Positions 1 through 11,293 of a stretch of DNA of 64,000 nucleotides are shown here, one piece after another. Within the stretch, counting starts at the first letter, position 1. Each line of letters opens with the position of its first letter. Where the stretch lies: NCBI GenBank assembly GCA_035048815.1, contig JAUCBN010000020.1, forward strand, positions 3,479,501 through 3,543,500, read 5' to 3'. The stretch is from Abelmoschus esculentus (taxonomy: Eukaryota > Streptophyta > Magnoliopsida > Malvales > Malvaceae). Under the pieces are notes generated by a model. That model was not told the DNA's origin. It was given only the letters and a program-made list of their open reading frames with translations, and made no database searches. The translations under genes and the position numbers were made by a program.

Positions 1-693
1 GTAATGGCATCGATACCTATTTCGATACACCCCTTATTAAATGCACAATGTCTCTTTCTTTTTATAGGCAGTTCCGAAACAGGTTCTTCGTGTATCGATA
101 CTTGTGCCTGTAGAAGAGCATTTATGGTGGGAAGATATGGTCCTAACGTCTTTATTTCATTTCCCAACAACCACAACGGTTAGAAATCAATGAGGACATA
201 TAAAATGAAGATGTTCAAGCAGCATTAACAACTATTGAACCTCAAGCAACATCCAAGCAATCAAATCCAACTCCCAAGCACTTTCATTGAAAATCTTGTC
301 TCCCATCTCTTGTACTTCAATTTGATTTTTTGTAATTGAGTTTGGGGAGAGTAAATCTGTAATTGGGGCAATATTTATCTTGTGAGAGATTTCTTATTTG
401 CCTTTCTTTCTTTTTATCATCTTGTGAGGTTTGAATCAATCCTTGAGTAGAAGGTTTGATTATATTTGTAAAGGTTATCCCTTGAACCTAGAAAAAGGTT
501 GAATTCTTAGTGAATTATTTTTCAAAATCCTTAGTGGGATCTAAGGTAGTGAATGTAGAGCTTGTTCCGAAGCTTGAACCACTATAAATCTCTTGTTCTT
601 CATTTTTCTGTTTTACCGAAAAATCACCGACAATTTTTTTTAATAGCCAATTCACCCCCTTTTGGCCAATTATCAAGATCGATCAAATCAACA
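1..693 (+). repeat. 5' LTR of the copia element (partial)
   Basis: Corresponds to 8531-9225 of the 3' LTR and ends in CA at 692-693, directly before the primer-binding site. A TATAAAA box lies at about 198-204. Copies of the TATCGATAC-type word occur at about 8-26 and 91-103. The first part of the LTR (U3) lies left of the window. Confidence 0.93.
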
Positions 694-695
694 AT

Positions 696-708
696 TGGTA
701 TCAGAACC
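696..708 (+). other. Primer-binding site (initiator Met tRNA type)
   Basis: TGGTATCAGAACC lies two bases after the LTR end. It resembles the complement of the plant initiator Met tRNA 3' end, the usual primer of Ty1-copia elements. Confidence 0.85.
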
Positions 709-779
709 TAATCTTTGAAGAGATTCATATCTACCAAAGAAGATCCAAGGTGTGTTGATCATATCTACAAGACAACTCA

Positions 780-2490
780 ATGGCCTCCACTTCCGGTACA
801 TGGAACGAGTCTCACTCCATTACCAAGCCACCCTTCTTCAATGGGGATAAATACCCCTATTAGAAGAATAGGATGAGGTTGTTCATCAACTCCAATGATT
901 ATGTCCTTTGGAATATAATCGAATATGGCCCCTCAATTCCGATGAAAATGGAAGGAGATCGACAAGTGCCCAAAAAGAGGAATGAAATGATCGATGAAGA
1001 GAGAAGGAGGATGTCCACCAACGATAAGGCGTTACACATTCTCTTTTGTGCTTTTGGTCCCGGCATATACTTCAAGATGTCATCTTGCATAAGTGCCAAA
1101 GAAGTATGAGACTCTTTGGAGACAACATATGAGGGCACAAATGATGTCAAGGAGACAAAGATAGGTCTTCTCAATCTTAGCTATGAGAACTTCAAGATGG
1201 AGCCGGATGAAGACGTCACCAAGATGTTTGATCGGTTTTCCGTCATTGTGAATGGTCTCAAGGGCTTTGGTGAGATCATACCGGAAGATAAGCTTGTGAG
1301 GAAGCTCATCTACTCTATTCCCGAGTCTTGGGATAGTAAGAGAACGACCATCATAGAAGCCAAGGATCTCAAGACTCTAAAACTTGATGCTTTTATGGGA
1401 TCTCTTCTCACCCATGAGATAATGAAGAAAGGAAGAGAATATGAAAAGAAGAAGGAAGATGTTAAGCTAGAGAAAAGAGAAATTGAAAAGAAAAAGCAAG
1501 AGATTGCACTTAAAGCTTCATCTTTCCAAGAAGAGGTGGATTCTAGTGAAGAAGAAGAGCTAGAAGAATTGACTATGTTAGCCAAAAGATTTACTAGACT
1601 CATGAGGGCAAATAGGAATATGAGATTCCAAAGAAAGAAGGATTTTAAGTCAAAGGGCAAAGAAGATGAGAAAGATCAAATTATTTGCTATGAATGCAAA
1701 AAGCCCGGTCATATTAGGACCGATTGCCCACAATACAAAAGGAAGGGGTTTGAGAAGAAGAAGAAGCAAAAGGCTCACGTTGCCACATGGAGTGATGAGG
1801 AGTCATCATCCGATGAGGACAATGAAGTAGCCAACCTTTTTATCATGGCTCTTGATGAGCCTAAGGTAACCCTTGATTTCTCTTGCAATGATCTTACATA
1901 TGATGAATTATATGACGCTTATGATGAATTGCAAGATGTTTATGATGAGATGGTTTTGAAATTCAAACAATCAATTTTGAAAAGCAAGAAAACCATTTCC
2001 GAGTTAGAAATGAAAAATGATTCTTTGACAAAAACTATTTTGTATTTTGAAGAAAAGGTTGTTGATTTAAATTATGATTTAAAGTTCTTTCAAAAAGAAA
2101 ATGTGGATTTAAACAACTTTATTTCAAGATTGAGTGAAAATCACCACAACGTGGTGAATGAGCTTAAGGAACAAATTAAAGTGGTTGGTAGTTCTACTTT
2201 TGAAAAAGGAAGCTCTTCAAAACCCAACCATGTGAAAAAGAATTTTTATAACCACAAACAAAGAAATTTTCAAAGGCATGTTAGATATAGAAAAATTAGT
2301 AGTGTATGGGTTCCTAAGGAACTCATTTTTTCTAATAATATTAATGCCATTGCATCTTGGATTCCCAAGGGAACCAAGCTTTTAGGGACTAACTCTCATA
2401 GACCCAAAATGATTTGGATACCAAAAATCAAAAACTATATCTTTGTTTGTAGGTTGAGCATTGCTTCAAGGCCAAAGCTTCAAGTCAAAA
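780..2490 (+). pseudogene. Degenerate gag (nucleocapsid) of the copia element
   Basis: Encodes the capsid/nucleocapsid part of the polyprotein. Reading starts at ATG 780. It is stopped by TAG at 861-863 and TGA at 1107-1109, both at positions where family members carry Trp (TGG). The longest open piece is 1116-2528 (470 aa). It holds a UBN2-type gag region, a Lys/Glu-rich charged stretch (about residues 105-150), a CCHC zinc knuckle (CYECKKPGHIRTDCP, near residue 192) and a long coiled-coil-like segment (about residues 260-350). Near 2455-2490 the frame shifts relative to the protease. Both stops fit G-to-A changes, the expected footprint of cytosine-methylation decay. Confidence 0.9.
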
Positions 2491-2491
2491 T

Positions 2492-2836
2492 ATGTGGTAC
2501 CTTGATAGTGGATGCTCAAGGCATATGACCGGAGAAAAAGGACGATTTAAGGAGTTAGAGCTCAAAAAGGGTGGAGTAGTGACATTTGGTGACAACTCCA
2601 AAGGCCAAATTGAGGGTATCGGCTCTATTGGTAATCACTCCTCTATTTTAATTGAAAATGTCTTGCTTGTTAATGGTCTTAAGCATAATTTGTTGAGCAT
2701 TAGTCAATTGTGTGATAAAGGTTTCTATGTCTCTTTTGATAAACATGGTTGCAAAATAATAGACATAGAATCAAATAGAACAATGCTCATAGGTCATCGC
2801 ATAGGAAATATATATATATATATATGGTGCATCTAG
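2492..2836 (+). pseudogene. Copia protease segment, frameshifted at its end
   Basis: The retropepsin active site DSG is visible in YLDSGCSRHMTG near the start of this open segment, followed by typical copia protease text (NVLLVNGLKHNLLSISQLCDKG). The segment is out of frame with both gag and integrase. Its 3' end runs into a (TA)n tract at about 2809-2826 that pushes the reading into a false C-terminus. Confidence 0.88.
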
Positions 2837-3740
2837 ATGACATAAACATTTCTCATGCATGCTTAGTTGCTAGTGATGAAAATGATGCATGGTTATGGCA
2901 TGGGAAACTAGGACATGCTAGCATAAGTGTTTTAGAGAAACTAGCCTCCCAAAATCAAGTTAGAGGTTTACCTAAGCTCAAGTTCTCCTTAGATAAAATT
3001 TGTGATGCGTGTACTAAGGGTAAACAAAAGACAGTTTCTTTTAAGTCCATTAATGATGTTTCTACTAGTAGAGTATTACAATTGATCCATATGGATCTTT
3101 TTGGACCTATTAGGACAACTAGCTTGGGTGGAAAATCATATGCATTTGTTATTGTTGATGATTACTCTAGATACACTTGGGTTCTATTTTTAAGTACCAA
3201 AGATGAAGCCTTAGAAAAATTCATCACATTTTCAAATATTTCTCAAAATGATCTTGATCAAATAATTTCTCATATTAGAAGTTATCATGGAACCGAATTT
3301 CAAAATTTAGTTTTTGAAATTTTTTTTAATGAAAATGGGATTAGCCACAATTTTTCGGCTCCTCGCACTCCTCAACAAAATGGGGTAGTTGAGAGGAAAA
3401 ATAGAACTTTAGAAAAAATGGCTAGGACCATGCTTTGTGAAAACAATTTACCTAAGTATTTTTGGGCGGAAGCCACAAACACTTCTTGTTACATTATTAA
3501 TCGAGTAATGATTAGGCCAATTTTGAAAAGACTCCTTATGAGATTTTAAAATCCAAAAAGCCTAACATTAGCTATTTTCATCATTTTGGGTGTAAGTGTT
3601 TTGTTTTAAACAATGGAAAAGATAATTTAGGTAAATTTGATACAAAAAGTGATGAAGCTATTTTTCTTGGTTATTCTCAACATTCAAAGGCTTATCGTGT
3701 TTTTAACAAAAGAACCTTAGTTGTAGAAGAGTCTATACAT
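2824..3740 (+). pseudogene. Copia integrase segment
   Basis: The open stretch 2824-3549 (241 aa) carries the pre-integrase zinc-binding region (WHGKLGHAS, then CDACTKGKQ) and the catalytic core (HMDLFGP, VDDYSRYTWV, and the late acidic part SAPRTPQQNGVVERKNRT). A frameshift near 3520 ends it. The downstream text to about 3740 still reads as integrase C-terminus in another frame (FLGYSQHSKAYRVFNKRT). It is inactive as it stands. Confidence 0.88.
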
Positions 3741-4777
3741 GTGGTTTTCGATGATAATCTCCTTCTTAGGAAGGATTCTTGTGATGATGATGTAGGAATC
3801 ATTGAAACCATTGATGATGGAGAAACATCAAAGGTGGATGAGGTTCCAACCAATGAAGAAACACAAGATCCTCCAATAGAAGCTTTAGGAGATGTAAAGA
3901 TTGAAGAAAGGGAAGTGAGCTACCCAAAGGAGTTCAACTATGTCAAAAGTGGTGAAATCTTGGGTGATCCATCCAAGGGGGTAACTACTCGCTCTTCTCT
4001 TAGATTAATGAATCATATTGCATTTATCTCATGCATAGAGCCTAAGAGTATCAATGAAGCCTTAAATGATGATTATTGGATATTGCTTTGCAAGAAGAGT
4101 TAAATCAATTTGAAAGAAGTAATGTGTAGACATTAGTTGATAGGCCTAGTGATAAATCTACTATAGGAACTAAAGGGGCTTTTAGAAATAAACTAGATGA
4201 GAGTGGTAACATTGTGAGAAATAAAGCTAGATTAGTTGCTCAAGGTTACACTCAAGAAGAGGGAATAGATTTCGATGAAACTTATGCACCCGTAGCTAGG
4301 ATGGAAACCATTAGGATGTTACTTGCATTTGTATGTTATCATGATTTCAAGCTTTTTCAAATGGATGTCAAAAGTGCTTTCTTAAATGGGTTTATAAATG
4401 AAGAAGTGTATGTTGAAAAACCACCGAGTTTTGAAAATTCAAAATTTCCAAATCATGTTTTTAAATTAACTAAAGCTTTATATGGTTTGAAACAAGCTCC
4501 TAGAGCTTGGTATGAAAGGCTTTCAAATTTCTTGATTGAAAAGGGCTTTGAAAAAGGGAAAGTGGATACTACACTTTTTATAAAAAGGTTTAAAAATGAC
4601 ATCTTAGTAGTTCAAATTTATGTTGATGATATTATTTTTGGATCTACTAATGAATGTTATTGTCAAGAGTTTTCTAAGCTAATGCAAGGTGAATTCGAGA
4701 TGAGCATGATGGGGGGGCTCTCATTCTTTTTGGGACTCCAAATCAAGCAAAGGAAGGATGACACTTTTATCAATTAA
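3741..4777 (+). pseudogene. Copia IN-RT linker and reverse transcriptase segment
   Basis: 3741-4103 is the acidic linker between integrase and RT. 4214-4777 (187 aa) is the RT core: RNKARLVAQGYTQEEGIDFDETYAPVAR, the FQMDVKSAFLNG block with its first catalytic Asp, the LYGLKQAPRAWY block and the catalytic YVDDI motif. A TAA at 4775-4777 interrupts the reading at an expected Gln codon (CAA to TAA), and another TAA follows about 56 bases on. Between 4104 and 4213 the reading is broken. Confidence 0.9.
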
Positions 4778-4843
4778 GCAAAATACATCAAGGATATGCT
4801 CAAGAAGTTTGGCTTGGAAAATGTGAAACCTTAAGCTACTCCT

Positions 4844-5563
4844 ATGAGCTCATCAACTAAGCTTGATAAGGATGAAGGTGGTAAGTGTGTTGATTCAAAA
4901 TTGTATAGATCCATGACAGGTTCTTTGTTTTACCTTACCGCAAGTAGATCGGATATTATGTTTAGTGTTTGCTTGTGTGCTAGGTTTCAAGCTAGTCCTA
5001 GAGAATCACACTTAGTTGCCATTAAGAGAATTTTTAGGTACCTTAGAGACACACCTAGTTTAGGTCTTTGGTATCCTAAAGACTCTACATTTAATCTACA
5101 TGCTTATTCGGATGCGGATTATGGAGGTTGTAAGATAGATAGGAAAAGTACTTTCGAAACTTGTCAATTCTTAGGTAGTATGCTCATATCTTGGTTCTCT
5201 AAGAAACAAAATAGTGTAGCTTTATCTACCACCGAAGCGGAGTACATATCCTTAGGGAGTTGTTGTGCTCAAGTCCTTTGGATGAAGCAACAACTCTTAG
5301 ATTATGGCATTAAGGCAGAAACCATACCTCTAAAATGTGATAATACTAGTGTCATATGTCTTACTAAGAACCCCATTCAACACTCTAGAACCGAACACAT
5401 AGAAATTATACATCACTTCATTAGAGATCATGTGTCTAAAAATGATGTTGTCTTAGAGTTTGTTGACACCTTAAACCAATTAGCGGATATCTTTACTAAA
5501 CCTTTAGACAAAGAGCGCTTTTGGACACTAAGGAGAGAGTTATGTCTAACTAGCCTGTCTTGA
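4844..5563 (+). pseudogene. Copia RT C-terminus and RNase H segment
   Basis: A 239-aa open stretch with the copia RNase H signature: LYRSMTGSLFYLTASRSDI, then YSDADYGGC, STTEAEYISL, and the late block NPIQHSRTEHIEIIHHFIRDHV followed by LADIFTKPL. It ends at a natural-looking stop at 5561-5563. It is open throughout but separated from the RT core by two in-frame stops. Confidence 0.9.
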
Positions 5564-5778
5564 CCTCTTAAGTGTTATTTTTATGCAAATGTTGCTTGAA
5601 TCTTGATTGAAATCATGCCTATGTTGTTTTGCATCTTGATGCTTCTATGCATGTTGCTAGGAGGAGTATGAACTTGTTCATGTATTTTAATCATGTCATA
5701 ACATCATTTGCATGTCTTTAAGGGCTTTAGAGACTCATTTCTAGTACTTTAGAAGCCTAAAATGCAAAGCTTGCTAAG

Positions 5779-5935
5779 GGGTATCGATACAGCTAACACC
5801 TGTTTCGATACCTGTTCATCGTGTTCATCTGGGTAACTTCTAGGAAGAACTGGTATCGAAACCAGCATCGATACCAGGGTGTCGGTACTAGCATCGAAAT
5901 AGGCTGTTTCGATGCCTGTTCCGATACACGAGGCG
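5779..5935. repeat. Cluster of TATCGATAC-type palindromic words inside the copia element
   Basis: In about 155 bases between pol and the next ORF there are about seven near-copies of the word: GGTATCGATACAG, TTTCGATACC, GGTATCGAAACC, GCATCGATACC, GCATCGAAAT, TTTCGATGCC and TTCCGATACA. The remaining non-coding sequence to 6456 is AT-rich and shows no ORF. Confidence 0.75.
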
Positions 5936-6456
5936 GCAGATTGCTTTAAAACACCTCAAACCTAATTTTAGCCAAACTAAAACTTACCCAAACACTCTTC
6001 TCTAAACCCTAGTCGGCCATTCTATATAAATCTCTCAAATCCATCAATCTTTCACCACAAATCCAACGTTTTTCTTTGGGGATTTCACTCTATATATCAA
6101 AGCCAAGATCATATCAACAATTGGTGCTTCAAAAACCACAAATTCTTCCTAATCCATAATCAAGGTAATTTTCGAAAAACCTTATTTTCGTTGATTTTTA
6201 GGATGTTAAAATTTAGATTTTGAACGTATTTTGAATGCTTATCTTGTGGGTTTTCATAATCCTACGAAATTTTTTTAAAATCAAATTTTTTTCATTCAAA
6301 TATAAATTAATTTTCTCGTGTTGGTTTTTCACTGTTTTTTTGCAATTTTCAAAATTCTCAAAAACCTTGAATTATAGATTAATAGGATTGAATTAGTTTG
6401 GTAGAGCACACATGTTTTTAAATATAACTAATCCAATTGTTTTTAATCTCTAGATC

Positions 6457-7657
6457 ATGGCACCAAAGAAACGTGCTCGTACCGAGGCCGAGAGTTCATC
6501 CACTACTCATGCTCCTCAAGTGAATTTACCCGTGGTATTCGATCGATGCTTGGATGGTCCGGGTAGAGTTGATAACTTTAATAAATTTCGCGACTACTCG
6601 CTTAAAAAGGAGCGATGTGTGGATGTTGATTTCATGACATCCTACAAGTTCCCTTTTCGTTACTACGATCAAATCAACGATTGGAAGTTTTTGCCTTTTT
6701 CTCACCCATTCCGGCAAGTTCTATCCAACTCTTGTTATCCTCTTTTATGCTAATGCTAAGTGTATTCTATCTAAGGATAGGAGCAAGGTTGTTGCGATCG
6801 AATCTTACCTCATAGGTCGCACTTTCCGAATCGATGTCAGCACCTTTGTTGACGTTTTTGGTCTAGAAGATGTGGGCATTGACGACGAAGACTCTCTTGG
6901 ATACTTTACCGGGTCGGTTATCTCGCTTGACGTTCATGACCGGTTCTTACACCTCATTATCTCTTGGTGGATTCGTCCATCAAACGGTAAGTATTCCTGG
7001 ATCCGTCAAGTCGATAGTTTTTGGTTGAAGTGTTTCCGTGAAGCTCGTCGACCAAATCTTGCTCAGATTGTGTTCTCCAACATTGTGTGGCATATCTCCA
7101 ATCGTGCCACTCCTCTTGTCAAGTCATTCCCCTATGCTTGTATTCTCAGTTCTATATTTCTGCATTTGGGAATTGATTGCTCATACGACAAGGTGGAATC
7201 GGTAAAGGAACCCATAGGCGAGACTTCTCTCAACCGTTCCCACTTTCAATATGCCTCCAACGGTGAATGGGTTCGCGATCCTCCTCCTCCTCCTCCTCCC
7301 GTTGTTGATCCAGAGCCTCTCCAACAACTTGCACCAAACGCCGAGCTTATGGCTCTTCTCACTTCAAGATTTGATAGTTTGGATGCTCATTTCGCCAGTA
7401 TGGATGCTCGTTTCGACACTTTAGATGCAAGGTTTGATTCTTTGTCTACTCAATTCAATTCTCGCTTCGATGCTATGGATATGAGATTGACGGGCTTGGA
7501 GAATCAAAGCACTTCCATGAGGATCTCCATTGAAGCTCTCCGTTACATGCAAACCACTTCCAACAAAGATGGAGATGACGATGAGGAAGAAGATGACGAT
7601 GAGGTCGATGAAGAAGGTGAGGATGGTAATGATGATGCGGACATGGGTGATGAGTGA
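6457..7657 (+). pseudogene. Extra ORF of the copia element (env-like position), one frameshift
   Basis: Starts at ATG 6457 with a basic N-terminus (MAPKKRARTE) that could act as a nuclear signal. It reads to 6753, where a shift near 6720-6735 moves the frame. The text continues in another frame and is open from 6872 to 7657. The C-terminal part has a Pro run (PPPPPPP), then seven-residue-spaced repeats of the RFDSLDAHF / RFDTLDARF kind (a coiled coil), and a strongly acidic tail. I see no signal peptide or membrane segment, so an envelope function is not supported despite its position. Such ORFs are often labelled envelope-like or plant transposon protein in databases. The true role is unknown. 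Confidence 0.75.
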
Positions 7658-7870
7658 TCCTTAGCGTTTTTTTCTTTGCTTTGCTTTGGCTTTAGGACTA
7701 GTTATGTTTTTGTTGCATTTCATTTCATATTAGAACTTATGCACCTATGTTATTTCTTTATGCTTTGGAATTTTTTTTATTGGATTTGAATATTTTTATG
7801 CCATGGATTATATTTTTATTTAATGCTATGCTTGATTACATATTATGCCTCATATTGATTTTGATCTAAC

Positions 7871-8057
7871 AAAAAGGGGGGAGAAATATCTTCTTTTTAA
7901 GTTTTTTTTTTAAGTTAAGGAACCATCTTTAAAATTTAAAGTTATGCACCTATTAAGGGGGAGTCATTTTAAAAGATTTTTCAAAGTCTTGGAACCTAAA
8001 ATTATGATTTTAAACTTAAAAATTTATAAGGGTTTTGTTATATCAAAAAGGGAGAGA
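7871..8057 (+). other. Three polypurine tracts before the 3' LTR
   Basis: Purine runs lie at 7871-7886 (AAAAAGGGGGGAGAAA), 7955-7963 and 8045-8057 (AAAAAGGGAGAGA). The last abuts the LTR start at 8059 and is the likely plus-strand primer. Multiple tracts of this kind are known from Sireviruses. Confidence 0.8.
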
Positions 8058-8058
8058 T

Positions 8059-9225
8059 TGTAAAACCAAAATTGATTTTGATATAACAATTATGTATAAG
8101 GACTATTTTGTAATAAATTTTTAAGTCCTTAAGTCAAACTTTTGATTTTAAGTCAAACCAAGAACTTTGAAATAAAATTTTTAAGTGTTTTGATACGAGA
8201 GTATCGTTACCATTTGATCCGGTATCGATACACTACTGCATTTTTAAAGCCTTGTTCTTGAAACTAAGAACAAGTATCGAAACACGGTTCGATACCATTA
8301 CCTTACTGTAAATGCATGTTTCGAACCATGTATCGAACCATATCGAGTATTTTTAATTATCTTAAAATTATTTAAAAATAGGACTCATGGTATCGATACT
8401 GGTATCAATACACCCTTTAATTCCCAACGGCTATTTTAGCATTTAATAGTTGACCGTTGGTGGCAGTTAAAACTTTAAAAGATGGTTGAGATGTTTCGAA
8501 ACATGGTTCGATACCCACCATTACAGTGTAGTAATGGCATCGATACCTGTTTCGATACACCCCCTATTAAATGCACAACGTCTCTTTCTTTTTATAGGCT
8601 GTTCCGAAACAGGTTCTTCGTGTATCGATACCTGTGCCTGCAGAAGAGCATTTATGATGGGAAGATATGGTCCTAACGTCTTTATTTCATTTCCCAACAA
8701 CCACAACGGTTAGAAATCAATGAGGACATATAAAATGAAGATGTTCAAGCAGCATTAACAACTATTGAACCTCAAGCAACATCCAAGCAATCAAATCCAA
8801 CTCCCAAGCACTTTCATTGAAAATCTTGTCTCCCATCTCTTGTACTTCAATTTGATTCTTTGTAATTGAGTTTGGGGAGAGTAAATCTGTAATTGGGGCA
8901 ATATTTATCTTGTGAGAGATTTCTTATTTGCCTTTCTTTCTTTTTATCATCTTGTGAGGTTTGAATCAATCCTTTGGTAGAAGGTTTGATTCGATTTGTA
9001 AAGGTTATCCCTTGAACCTAGAAAAAGGTTGAATTCTTAGTGAATTGTTTTTCAAAATCCTTAGTGAGAGCTAAGGTAATGGATGTAGAGCTTGTTCCGA
9101 AGCTTGAACCACTATAAATCTCTTGTTCTTCATTTTTCCGTTTTACCGAAAAATCACCGATAAATTTTTTTTAATAGCCAATTCACCCCCCTCTTGGCCA
9201 ATTATCAATATCGATCAACTCAACA
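8059..9225 (+). repeat. 3' LTR of the copia element
   Basis: 1167 bp, starting TGTAAAACC after the last purine tract and ending CAACA (TG..CA borders). The TATA box is at about 8728. U3 (about 8190-8625) contains about ten TATCGATAC-type words. The right target duplication cannot be checked because the left border lies outside the window. Confidence 0.93.
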
Positions 9226-10369
9226 GATTTTATGTGGATGATTTACGTATGATATTTGCAGATAATATTTGTTCTTAAACTCTTTCACACCAACATGTCT
9301 TTGCTTTATTTCGGTGGATGTTTTTGTGGATGATTAACTTATCTTTTTATGCATATTCTAGCCTATTATGTGTTTGTTTATTTGTTTTTCTCATTGTGTT
9401 TAATCATTTAAGCATTGTAAGAGGCATGAGAGTGTCCACTGTTTAGATGCACGTTAGGTGTTTGAGAGAAATCTAGCTATAGATCCTTAGTATTCGAGAG
9501 AAACTAAGGGAGGATCTCCGTGAGAAATGGGTTCTAGACTGCAAATAGAGCCTAATTTGACCTTAGGTACTCGAGAGAGACTTAAGTGAGGGTTTCAACG
9601 ACTAAAAGGAGTGTGATTTATCGATAGGATAGATGCCATTGCTGAGACCAAGAGGAGATGTCGTGGCATTTTAGACTGTCAGGTTACTTTGACTTGAGAG
9701 AGCGAGTGCATCTAAGAAACCTCTGTCGAGTGAATAGGCCACATAGTAGCTAGATGTTCGTAGGATTGAGGTTAAGAAGTCCATAAGAACCCCTATCAAT
9801 TATTCCTAGTTAGGATCATCAATTGAGGATCATTACAACATATAGCTTACTCGTGTTTTCACATTTTGCTTTTGCCTTGGCATTTACAAAGTGTTCCACT
9901 GTTTTCGTTGTTTACTTGCAATCATATTACCATACTTTTTCACACACCACCTTCATACATCTATCGTGCCACCATCATCCATCCCATTTTGCCTTGACAT
10001 ATTTTAGTTGCTTGCATTCTGAAATTGTCATAGCATTTTACCATTACATCTTCATCGTACATATTCTTTTCCATCTGTTTATACCACTGCCTTTATTTTT
10101 CTTTTAGTTAGTGACATTTTTTTGCCTTAACAAAGTTGACTTACAGTTTACCCCGATCCTCGTGGGAATGATACTCACTCACCCTTTATTACTTGCATAA
10201 CTGTGTATACTTGCACATATTGTTCGCATAATTTATAGCACTACACAACACAAATCATCTAATTAATTCATTTAGAGAAGATAAAAGAAAATAAAAAAAA
10301 CTAGGATTGTTTATCGGGATGAGTCTCCGGATTAGCCTCGGTATTCTCCATGTAGCTCGCTCGAGTCAG
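9226..10369. other. Non-coding stretch with a decayed LTR-like relic
   Basis: No gene. 9400-10260 has the style of the R-U5 part of Athila/Tat-type LTRs. For example, 'gtttcaacgactaaaagg' followed by 'agtgtga' near 9593 resembles 'gtttcagcggctaaaagaag' near 63001, and the conserved end-of-LTR phrase 'ttacttgcataactgtgtat' with 'acttgca' occurs near 10190. There are no clear borders. The small ORF at 9823-10107 is low-complexity and not credible. Confidence 0.45.
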
Positions 10370-11293
10370 GTGGCATTTAGACTGGATCGAGGGGGTTACA
10401 ATTCGCATATGTTCACTCTGTCTGCGAACGCCTAGATAGATTTTTAGCTAATACTTCTTGGCTTATAGGTCATGGAACAGACAAGGTAGATTCGAAATTT
10501 GTTAGTAATATGGATCATTGCTTTGTTATCATTGACTCTTGTTGGTCATTCCCATCGGAAATAGTTTCGTTCTTGAATTATTTCTAGTATGATTCATATT
10601 GGGTTGTTGAAGTCGAATGTAGGTTTCAGGTGGAACGTGTATGGACCGGACATGATACATCAACCTTAGAATGAATCATAGAGTTTGGGTTAGCTCTTAA
10701 TTCATGGCATAAAGGGCAACGAAAACAAGTATCATCGTAGATCAAGGAGTTACAAAAACAAATCCAATCGATGATGAATGAAAAATTGGATGACAATTCA
10801 ATACAAACCTTGTCAAGTGCCAAGGCTGAGATGAAGGCGTTGTTGGACAAAGATGAAGTTTTTTAGGCTCAGAGGTTTAGGGTCTAATGGTTATGTGAGG
10901 GGATAAAAATATTCGATTTTTCCATGTTAGTTTATCGGGGAAAAAGAAAAGAATTTTTTACCCAAGGGCTTCATAGCAAAGATAGATGTTGGTGTGATAG
11001 TTTGGTGGATATGTTTGAGTGATTGTGTGATTGTGTTTTACCAAATCGTATTTTGGATTGTATAAAGTCAACTATAAAGAAAGACAATAAAGCTCAGAAA
11101 GAAATATATCAAGCTTTCCTTTACATTAATCCCTCTAAAGCATCGGGTAATGATGATTTACCTTCTAGTTTTTATCAAAACTATTGAGATACTGTGGGAG
11201 AAGACTTTTTTACAATTGTGCATGGATATTTTTGAAGATAAGGTAAGTATGTTGGACATTAATAGATCTGTTATTCTCTTGATCCCTAAGGTG
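10370..11293 (+). pseudogene. LINE (non-LTR retrotransposon) relic, endonuclease to RT, part 1
   Basis: Decayed ORF2 read in shifting frames. Near 10420 is the end of the endonuclease domain (ERLDRFLANTSWL). Near 10830-10900 is the linker text LLDKDEVF, stop, AQRFRV. Near 11095-11190 is the RT N-terminal block (INPSKASGNDDLPSSFYQNY), and near 11270 is LLIPKV. Known: these blocks are standard in plant L1-type LINEs. The piece ends exactly at the hAT target duplication (11286-11293). Confidence 0.8.

Larger units (their letters stand above)
1..9225 (+). mobile_element. Ty1-copia retrotransposon, Sirevirus type, 5' end outside the window
   Basis: Seen: direct terminal repeats (1-693 and 8531-9225 match along their whole length), an initiator-Met-tRNA-like primer site, a decayed gag-PR-IN-RT-RNase H reading order (the copia order), an additional ORF after RNase H, and several purine tracts before the 3' LTR. 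Known: integrase before RT defines Ty1-copia. An extra downstream ORF together with multiple polypurine tracts is typical of Sireviruses. The 5' LTR lacks its first 470 or so bases, so the full element is about 9.7 kb. The two LTR copies differ at roughly two dozen of 694 positions (counted by eye), so this is neither a fresh nor an ancient insertion. Internal stops and frameshifts make it non-autonomous. Confidence 0.93.

Noticed and set aside
9823..10107. 94-aa ORF rich in His, Phe and Tyr
   Set aside because: Low-complexity text within a decayed LTR relic; no family resemblance.
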